DNA from: Promethearchaeia archaeon
Lineage (GTDB): Archaea; Asgardarchaeota; Lokiarchaeia; Sigyniarchaeales; SOKP01
Direction of reading: 5' to 3'
Length of the DNA: 8,300 nucleotides
Assembly (NCBI GenBank): GCA_029856295.1
Contig: JAHQWS010000078.1
Coordinates: 1-8,300, forward strand
Shown here in pieces: positions 1 through 5,120 of the stretch. The translations under genes were made by a program, and so were the position numbers. Within the stretch, counting starts at the first letter, position 1. The number at the start of each line of letters is the position of its first letter. Under the pieces are notes generated by a model. The model was not told where the DNA came from. It did no database searches and was given only the letters and a program-made list of their open reading frames with translations.

Positions 1-626
1 AGTTAGAAGGTACGGTTAAAGGGATAAATGAGTTCTTAGATTCACTTCAAAAAGCTCAACAAGATTTCAAAGGAGTCGAGACTGAAGAAGAAGTTGTTAC
101 TGTAAGCACATCCTCTACAAAAATTGCTACTCCCAGCGCTGAAACCGCAAAAACAGCGGCTGCAAGTACTTTATTCAGTTTATTGAGCGGAACTGGTGGA
201 GAAGAAACTCCCGCGCTAGCAGCAACAGCTGCAGCTTCAAGTGGACCTCCTAAAGCTCCAGGTGGTAAACCTCCTAAAGCTCCAGGTGGTGGACCTCCTA
301 AAGCTCCAGGTGGTAAACCTCCTAAAGCTCCAGGTGGTAAACCTCCTAAAGCTCCAGGTGGTGGCCCTCCTAAAGCTCCAAGTAGTGGGTTACCTCCAGC
401 CCCGAAACTTCCTCCTGCCCCTGGAACAGGCGTACATCCCGCAGCACCAGTAGGCGTAAAACCGCCAGCTTTTGCGAAAAGAGCAGGACCTCCTGCAGCA
501 CCAGGCTCTCCCCTCGGTGGAGCAGCCCCTGGATTAGCCCCTCAACCTGGCGGAGGTTTGAGTTCACTTAGAGATGAAATGTTGGATGAGTTAAATCGTT
601 TAAAGAAAATTATGCGTGGAGAATAG
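1..626 (+). CDS. Proline-rich repeat protein with a C-terminal charged helix, 5'-truncated by the window edge
   Basis: The frame is open from base 3 to the TAG at 624-626 (207 visible residues). No start with a convincing ribosome site lies inside it, so the true start is probably upstream; a TTG at 183 is only a possible start. Order of visible parts: a helical, charged segment (residues 1-35, containing INEFLDSLQKAQQDF); a Thr/Ser/Ala-rich linker (36-80); six (G/K)PPKAPGG repeats (81-128); a more degenerate Pro/Ala/Gly segment with PPAP motifs (129-185); and a terminal amphipathic helix (about 186-207, LRDEMLDELNRLKKIM). There is no membrane segment in the visible part. I do not recognise a named family. 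The layout, a long proline-rich stretch followed by a short helix, recalls WASP/VASP-type proteins that bind profilin and actin, and the next gene is an actin relative. That function is inference. A PPKAP motif could also be an adaptor-binding site of another kind, for example a PTAP-like ESCRT motif. The coding frame itself is secure; the role is not. Confidence 0.8.
   Translation, partial: LEGTVKGINEFLDSLQKAQQDFKGVETEEEVVTVSTSSTKIATPSAETAKTAAASTLFSLLSGTGGEETPALAATAAASSGPPKAPGGKPPKAPGGGPPKAPGGKPPKAPGGKPPKAPGGGPPKAPSSGLPPAPKLPPAPGTGVHPAAPVGVKPPAFAKRAGPPAAPGSPLGGAAPGLAPQPGGGLSSLRDEMLDELNRLKKIMRGE
243..386 (+). repeat. Six tandem 24-bp repeats encoding (G/K)PPKAPGG
   Basis: Six head-to-tail 24-base units start at 243, 267, 291, 315, 339 and 363. 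The core CCTCCTAAAGCTCCA is identical in all six. The first codon is GGA, AAA, GGA, AAA, AAA, GGC in order, and the last two codons change from GGT GGT to AGT AGT only in the sixth unit. Because even synonymous positions are identical, the array probably expanded recently by slippage or unequal recombination. The period is a multiple of three, so copy-number changes keep the reading frame. It is a protein-coding repeat, not a CRISPR array, since no spacers are present. Confidence 0.95.
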
Positions 627-644
627 GAGTTTTAACAAGAAATT

Positions 645-676
645 ACTTTCTTTTCCTATATATCTTCAATTTTACT
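645..676 (+). terminator. T-rich stretch after the proline-rich gene, possible archaeal terminator
   Basis: About 20 bases after the stop codon the + strand has pyrimidine/T-rich runs (CTTTCTTTTCC, then CTTCAATTTTACTG) without a clear hairpin. Archaeal RNA polymerase commonly stops at T-rich non-template sequence, so this is a reasonable end for the upstream transcript. The surrounding gap is generally AT-rich, which weakens the call. Confidence 0.35.
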
Positions 677-739
677 GTTGCAATAAATAAATTATTTTAA
701 AATAGATTTATTGGTATAAAATTAAATAAATTAGTTTGA

Positions 740-784
740 TTTATATATTAAAAGCATATTTTTATTTTGAATTGATTTAAGTGA
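740..784 (+). promoter_or_regulatory. Probable TATA box and ribosome-site remnant for the actin-related gene
   Basis: TTTATATATTAAAA at 740-753 fits an archaeal TATA box and lies about 45 bases before the ATG at 794. This would give a transcription start near 770 and a short leader. GTGA at 781-784, nine bases before the ATG, could pair weakly with the archaeal anti-Shine-Dalgarno sequence. A separate promoter suggests the actin-related gene is not simply co-transcribed with the proline-rich gene. Confidence 0.45.
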
Positions 785-793
785 ATTAATTAT

Positions 794-1912
794 ATGGGCA
801 ATCTTACAGTTGTTCTAGATATCGGTCAGTTCTCTTCTAAGGCAGGTTTTGCCGGAGAGGATTTTCCGAGTCAAGTATTTTTTACCATCGTTGGTAAACC
901 CAAATATCATAATCTTGATGCGCAATATGGTGGAGGAGCAGAACAAGAAGTTTATGTGGGTGAGGAAATTCAATCTCTTGGACTTTATAAAATTGTCTCC
1001 CCAATTAGTAAAGGAAAGATAGTTGATTGGAATTATTTTGAAAAAATAATAGACTATATTTTTTATAACTTAAGAGTTGATCATACTTTAGTAAATGTAT
1101 TATTTGCAATTCATCCTTTATTTCCTAAAAAAGATCTTAAGAGAATTTTTGAACTTTTTTTAGAGCATTATCAATGTATGGGGTTTTATCCCGTTTTAGA
1201 TTCATTATGTACTCTTTATTCAGGCGGATTTCAAACGGGATTAATTATAGAAATTGGAGATAGTAGTACAAGAATCGTACCTATTTATAATGGTTATAAA
1301 ATAGATCACGCCATTAAAATCTTAGAAATTGGTGGAAGGACTCTTACCCACTATATGGAAACTCTTTTAGGATCTATTGGTTTTGCCTCAGATTCATCTA
1401 TTAGGAGAGAATTAGTTCGGGTTTTAAAAGAAAAAGCTTGTTTTGTTTCCTTAGACTATAAGGAAGATCTTAAAAGAAGTGAAGAATATATAAAACAATA
1501 TTCATTGCCAGATGGTTCTACAATTTCTTTGTCCAAAGAAAGATTTACACTTCCAGAAGCACTTTTCAATCCTTCTTTAATAAACTTAGAACATAATTCA
1601 TTACCGGCAGCTATAATGGATGTGATTGAATTATGTGATGTTGATATTAGGACTGAGCTGTTAAATAATATCTTTTTGTCAGGGGGTTCTTCTATGTTTC
1701 CAAATCTTAAAAATAGGATTTATCAAGAACTTGAACTGATTATGGCAAGAAGAAAAATAGAAAATCAAGGAATAAAAATTATAGCACCAAGAGAGAGAAC
1801 ATTTTCTGTTTGGGTTGGAGGGTCCATTTTATCAATGATTCCAGAATTTTCCGAAAATTGGATCACTCGATCAAAATATTACAAAGAAGGTATTCCAGAA
1901 GACTTTTTATGA
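794..1912 (+). CDS. Actin-related protein (actin superfamily, Asgard type)
   Basis: This 372-residue protein is collinear with eukaryotic actin (375 residues). Landmarks in order: phosphate-1 loop with LDIGQFSSKAGFAGED (residues 8-23); YVGEEIQS (54-61); VDWNYFEKI (77-85); phosphate-2 loop IEIGDSSTRIVPIYNGY (152-168); GGRTLTHYMETLL (180-192); LVRVLKEKACFVSLDY (207-222); LPDGSTISL (238-246) and ERFTLPEALFNPS (249-261); CDVDIRTELL and LSGGSSMFP (281-303); and APRERTFSVWVGGSI (331-345). Actins bind ATP between two lobes and polymerise into filaments. Conserved here are D9, K16, G155, D156, R209, K212 and E213. Changed, in actin numbering, are N12 to Ile, S14 to Gln, G15 to Phe, H73 to Lys, Q137 to Asp (D136 here), D154 to Glu, H161 to Arg, Y306 to Phe and K336 to Thr. 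The DNase-I loop is about three residues longer and Gly-rich. It is therefore better called an actin-related protein than a canonical lokiactin. Slow or absent ATP hydrolysis and altered polymerisation are inferences. The start at 794 places the phosphate-1 loop correctly. Confidence 0.95.
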   Translation: MGNLTVVLDIGQFSSKAGFAGEDFPSQVFFTIVGKPKYHNLDAQYGGGAEQEVYVGEEIQSLGLYKIVSPISKGKIVDWNYFEKIIDYIFYNLRVDHTLVNVLFAIHPLFPKKDLKRIFELFLEHYQCMGFYPVLDSLCTLYSGGFQTGLIIEIGDSSTRIVPIYNGYKIDHAIKILEIGGRTLTHYMETLLGSIGFASDSSIRRELVRVLKEKACFVSLDYKEDLKRSEEYIKQYSLPDGSTISLSKERFTLPEALFNPSLINLEHNSLPAAIMDVIELCDVDIRTELLNNIFLSGGSSMFPNLKNRIYQELELIMARRKIENQGIKIIAPRERTFSVWVGGSILSMIPEFSENWITRSKYYKEGIPEDFL

Positions 1913-1966
1913 CTTAATGGTAATAAGTTTGAGTGAAAGTTCGAATTTTGGCTATTTTTAATTAGA

Positions 1967-2010
1967 TGATATTGAGATATCACATTTTATTAAATAAAAT
2001 ATTTTGATAT
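1967..2010. promoter_or_regulatory. TGATAT inverted repeats and AT-rich palindrome before the winged-helix pair
   Basis: TGATAT-TGAG-ATATCA at 1967-1982 is a perfect 6-bp inverted repeat with a 4-base centre. It is followed by ATTTTATT-A-AATAAAAT at 1984-2000 and a third TGATAT at 2005-2010. The block ends 26 bases before the ATG at 2036, where promoter elements would lie. The start codon has no G-rich ribosome site in front of it, so the transcript may be leaderless and this block would overlap the promoter. It is a candidate operator, possibly bound by the winged-helix products themselves. Chance palindromes are common in DNA this AT-rich. Confidence 0.35.
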
Positions 2011-2035
2011 TATCTTATATTATTAATTAAAAATT

Positions 2036-2398
2036 ATGGTGTTTCATGTGCTTCCAGAAAATAGTATTAATAAGCGTAATTTGATGAACAAATACGTTTT
2101 ATTTAATAAAATCAAGGGAATTAACACGCCTGTGAAAAGTGATATATTAATCTCCCTCTTGGATGGTGAATATCATTCTGAGACAGAATTAATCAGATTA
2201 GCAAAAAGAAGGGGTACGGCATATATGGGGGCAGTAACTTTAGGGACAATGGTCAATTCGTTGAATCATTTATTAAAAAGCAATTACGTAGAGAAGCAAT
2301 TTTTAAACGGGGAAATGCAATATAAAATTTCCGATAATTACGTGGGACTTACGAGAGCTGTATATAATAATTGGCAGCATAAAGCATTTAAATATTAG
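2036..2398 (+). CDS. Small winged-helix-like protein, copy 1 of a tandem pair
   Basis: A 120-residue soluble basic protein. After a variable N-terminus, FNKI..INTPVKSDILISLLDG looks like the first helix of a winged-helix domain. YHSETELIRLAKRR would be the second helix, VTLGTMVNSLNHLLKS a recognition-like helix, and YVEKQFLNGEMQYKIS a two-stranded wing. The conserved tail DNYVGLT follows. It is roughly 55% identical by eye to the next gene, so this is a real coding pair made by tandem duplication. I do not recognise a named family; a DNA-binding regulator is the best guess, from predicted fold only. The start at 2036 lacks a ribosome site and may be leaderless; an ATG at 2084 (residue 17) is an alternative that would still keep the conserved domain. 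Confidence 0.8.
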   Translation: MVFHVLPENSINKRNLMNKYVLFNKIKGINTPVKSDILISLLDGEYHSETELIRLAKRRGTAYMGAVTLGTMVNSLNHLLKSNYVEKQFLNGEMQYKISDNYVGLTRAVYNNWQHKAFKY

Positions 2399-2403
2399 GG
2401 TGT

Positions 2404-2772
2404 ATGATTTTGGATAAATTAGGAAAAGAATTCAATATTTCTACACTTATGAAAATCGTCTTTAAGCCTGAGTACTCTAATATGTTCAACAAAATCACTA
2501 ATATTAATACTCCAGTAAAAAACGACATCTTAATAACTCTTTTAGATGGGAAATACCATACTGAAACCGAAATTATAAGACTTACTAAAAAAAAACATCA
2601 ATATCTTGGACCAATTACTCTTACAACTATGATCGAATCTTTGAATAGTCATACAAAAAATAGTTACTTAGTAAAAAAGATTGTAAATGGAAGGGTATAT
2701 TATAAAATCTCTGATAATTATGTAGGTCTTACAAAGGCTGCTTTTACAAAATTCAGGTTTGCAAATATTTGA
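2404..2772 (+). CDS. Small winged-helix-like protein, copy 2 of a tandem pair
   Basis: A 122-residue paralogue of the preceding gene, starting five bases after its stop, so the two are almost certainly co-transcribed. It shares FNKI..INTPVK, DILI.LLDG.YH.ETE.IRL, the TL.TM..SLN helix and KISDNYVGLT. It differs mostly at the N-terminus (five residues longer before the shared block), lacks one residue in the loop after the second helix, and has a different C-terminal tail. The GGGTG before the ATG is too close for normal ribosome-site spacing, so translation may be coupled to the upstream gene; the ATG at 2449 is an alternative start. A run of nine A at 2587-2595 encodes three lysines and could be a slippage site. 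The function is unknown; a winged-helix DNA-binding role is inferred from the helix-helix-helix-wing pattern. Confidence 0.8.
   Translation: MILDKLGKEFNISTLMKIVFKPEYSNMFNKITNINTPVKNDILITLLDGKYHTETEIIRLTKKKHQYLGPITLTTMIESLNSHTKNSYLVKKIVNGRVYYKISDNYVGLTKAAFTKFRFANI
2587..2595 (-). terminator. T9 on the - strand, possible terminator for the topoisomerase transcript
   Basis: The two convergent genes leave no spacer, so the topoisomerase transcript must end inside the winged-helix gene. The strongest T-run on the - strand there is the T9 opposite the lysine codons, about 180 bases past the topoisomerase stop. Poly-T termination is typical of archaea. Position-based inference only. Confidence 0.25.
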
Positions 2773-2774
2773 GA

Positions 2775-4943
2775 TTATCGCTTAACACATTTATTATTTA
2801 ATATTTTATAATTCTCACAGCTAGAGCAGAAGCCTTTTTTAGTCTTATTGCTTAAACCTTCTGCCCAACACTTCGGGCACATATAATATGTAAATCTGTT
2901 ATTCCCCTTTTTTGTGGAAACCATAAAAATGTTAAAATTGCAGATTGAACAGGTAGAATTTAATAGTTTCAATCGACCTTTTTTCGGTAAGGGTAAAAAC
3001 TTTTTGCACGATTCATCTGAACATACAAGAAATCTCTTTCCCTTTAAATTAATATATTTCATAGGAACCTTTTTACAAAAAGGACAATTAGACGTTGTTA
3101 ATGGGAATTCCTTTTTCGGTTTTAGACTTGATTCTACATTTTCATCCTTATATTTTTCGGCATTCTTAATTAATTCTTGCTTATTAGCAAGAAACTTATC
3201 AAATAATGCTAAGAATTCTTTTTTAACATCCTCAATAACAGTAAGCATTTGCCGTTTTTCATCTTTTATCAATTCGAGTTGAGATTCAACCTCATGGGTA
3301 AAGGTAGGCTTTAGAAAAGGTAACCATACTTTAATCAAGTTTTCGATTAGAAAGGAACCCAAATTTGATATCATATATTTCGCTCCACTTTTATAGATAA
3401 CTTTTCTCTGTTTCAATATCTCTATAATGCTAGGTCTAGTAGATTTAGTTCCCAATCCATGCTTTTCCATTAATTTAAGAAGGGTAGTATCAGTATAATG
3501 TGGAGGAGGCTTAGTCTCTTTTTCATTAAGCTCAATATTTTTAACGGGGATTCTATCACCACTAATCTGTATTTCGGTATCATATCTTGGTTTTAAAAAG
3601 GGAGCAATCCTAAAAAAGCCAAAATCTACTAATGAAACAATCTGCGCTTTAAATGGTTCATCTTTTATTAAGAGATCCAAATCTTGTTTAGATTCGGTGG
3701 CACTTTCTCCAAAAAGTGCTAGATAGTGTCTTGCTAGGAGGTCATAAACTTTTTTTTGAAGATTGTTCTTTAATCGGGGGCTACTTAATTCTAAACTAAC
3801 CAAGGGTGTGATAGGAGGATGATCTCCGGCATCTTTTTTACCTTTTGTAGGTTTAAATCGACTTTTTTTAATTAAATCTTGTGTATAATTCCCATATTCG
3901 GAATGTGTTTTGAATAAATCAATTTGATTCTTATGTGGAAAATCTGGTTTATACACATCACTGTCAGTTCTCGGATAGGTGATAATTTGATCTAGATATA
4001 ACTGGTTCATAACGCTTAAAGCTGTATTCGCATTAATCTTTAAATTTTTAGTGAGTAAAATGAGCGCTTTATTAGTATTTAATGGTGTTGGAGGATTTCT
4101 CTTTACTATATTTTTATTGTAATTCTCAATAATCGCTATTTTTTCATTCTTAATTTTATGATAAATATCCTTAGCTATTACCATATCCTTTTTTTTGAAA
4201 GGATTATTCTTATGATGCGCTTTAAAGGTTATTGTTTCAGAGATTAAATTTGCGTCTATGGTAAAATATTTTTCTGGAACAAAATCCATAATTTCCTTTT
4301 CTCTTAGATATAATAAATATAACGATGAGGTTTGTACTCTTCCTATTGAAGTAAAGGTGATTTTAAATTTTGATAATAATGGCTTTAATGTATTTGTTAT
4401 TTCCCTTGTCGCAGAAAACCCAATAATTGCATCAAGTAAAGCTCTTGCCTCACCAGCTTCAGCCCAGCTTAATTTGGGTTTAATTAATTTTTGAAATTTA
4501 TTTTGTATCTCATTTTTCTGCAATGAACTTAGCCACAATTGTGATACCTTGATATTTGATTTCATTTTTCTTACAAAAGGAAGAGCATCAAAAAATCCTA
4601 TATTGCACCCTTCAACATCGGCGTCTGTAGCGACTATTACTTCATGGCATAGTTTTCCATATTCTTTAAGCGCAGTAATATAAGGTTTAGCATAACTTTT
4701 AGGCACTTTTTCAATGGCATCTGAATCCGTTATAATATTTCGCGGATTAGTTCTGCTCCAGCTTTTATATTTATCTGTATTTCTATGCTCAAGTAAATGA
4801 CCTCTTAATGGAATAACATATAGTTCTTTAGAAGGGACATGATAAATATTGACCTTGGATTTTTTAATGGTACCAACAGGACCTAGAGCTTCAGCGATTG
4901 CCTTTGCTGCCTTATTTTTTTCAGCTATTACTAATGTTGGCAT
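2775..4943 (-). CDS. topA: DNA topoisomerase I, type IA, archaeal form
   Basis: This 722-residue enzyme passes one DNA strand through a transient break held by a tyrosine, relaxing negative supercoils. Domains: TOPRIM at residues 1-150, with LVIAEK (Glu8) and the acidic triad D107, D109, E111 in ATDADVEG; the topoisomerase core at about 155-590, with SIGRVQTSSLYLL (199-211), active-site Tyr323 and Arg325 in ITYPRTDS, GDHPPITP (373-380) and HGLGTKSTRPSII (495-507). A C-terminal cysteine region follows, with C620/C623/C641/C646, then C665/C668/C689/C692, then C706/C709/C719. The first two sets look like complete zinc ribbons; the third has three cysteines and ends three residues from the C-terminus. 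The GDHPPITP block and length fit archaeal TopA. Unusually, the normal DREGE motif reads DVEGC, so the usual Arg is Val and the last Glu is Cys, while the metal-binding acids remain. The start MPTLVIAEK is at the expected family N-terminus. The gene lies 177 bases downstream of the kinase on the same strand and probably has its own promoter. Confidence 0.95.
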   Translation of the reverse strand: MPTLVIAEKNKAAKAIAEALGPVGTIKKSKVNIYHVPSKELYVIPLRGHLLEHRNTDKYKSWSRTNPRNIITDSDAIEKVPKSYAKPYITALKEYGKLCHEVIVATDADVEGCNIGFFDALPFVRKMKSNIKVSQLWLSSLQKNEIQNKFQKLIKPKLSWAEAGEARALLDAIIGFSATREITNTLKPLLSKFKITFTSIGRVQTSSLYLLYLREKEIMDFVPEKYFTIDANLISETITFKAHHKNNPFKKKDMVIAKDIYHKIKNEKIAIIENYNKNIVKRNPPTPLNTNKALILLTKNLKINANTALSVMNQLYLDQIITYPRTDSDVYKPDFPHKNQIDLFKTHSEYGNYTQDLIKKSRFKPTKGKKDAGDHPPITPLVSLELSSPRLKNNLQKKVYDLLARHYLALFGESATESKQDLDLLIKDEPFKAQIVSLVDFGFFRIAPFLKPRYDTEIQISGDRIPVKNIELNEKETKPPPHYTDTTLLKLMEKHGLGTKSTRPSIIEILKQRKVIYKSGAKYMISNLGSFLIENLIKVWLPFLKPTFTHEVESQLELIKDEKRQMLTVIEDVKKEFLALFDKFLANKQELIKNAEKYKDENVESSLKPKKEFPLTTSNCPFCKKVPMKYINLKGKRFLVCSDESCKKFLPLPKKGRLKLLNSTCSICNFNIFMVSTKKGNNRFTYYMCPKCWAEGLSNKTKKGFCSSCENYKILNNKCVKR
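2835..2840 (+). terminator. T6 on the + strand, possible terminator for the winged-helix transcript
   Basis: This is the first clear T-run on the + strand after the second winged-helix gene, 63 bases past its stop codon and inside the antisense of the topoisomerase 3' end. If used, the 3' ends of the two convergent transcripts overlap. Confidence 0.2.
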
Positions 4944-5120
4944 TTACTCATTTATTGTAACAAAAACTTAATTTATTACTTTATTAAATAACTGTTTAAT
5001 ATTTAAATAAAAAACAAATTAAGAACCGAGAGACAATCAATTTTTAAATAATATATAAGGTGAGATTTAATTATCGTTGGAAAAAATTGATGTGCCAGAT
5101 TTATATTAAAATTAATAAAT
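4944..5120 (-). promoter_or_regulatory. AT-rich spacer with possible topA promoter
   Basis: This 177-base gap separates the kinase stop from the topoisomerase start. Read on the - strand it contains TTATTTAAATATTA (complement of 4997-5010), a TATA-like element about 55-65 bases before the ATG. No strong ribosome site is seen; ATGAGTAA directly before the ATG offers only TGAG. No coding sequence is convincing here. Confidence 0.3.

Noticed and set aside
243..386. CRISPR-like array
   Set aside because: Units are contiguous with no unique spacers and are in frame within a coding region.
241..453. Overlapping + strand frame giving repeated LLKLQVV units
   Set aside because: It is the +2 shadow of the 24-bp repeat in the proline-rich gene; the periodicity forces any frame to be repetitive and open.
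370..567. Open frame antisense to the proline-rich gene
   Set aside because: The opposite strand of a Pro/Gly/Ala-rich gene is poor in stop codons; the product has no recognisable feature and no promoter or ribosome site.
2914..3282. + strand frame of 122 codons inside the topoisomerase gene
   Set aside because: It is antisense to a strongly supported topoisomerase region including the zinc cysteines; its product has no recognisable motif.
4258..4494. + strand frame inside the topoisomerase gene
   Set aside because: It is antisense to the conserved topoisomerase core; no independent support.
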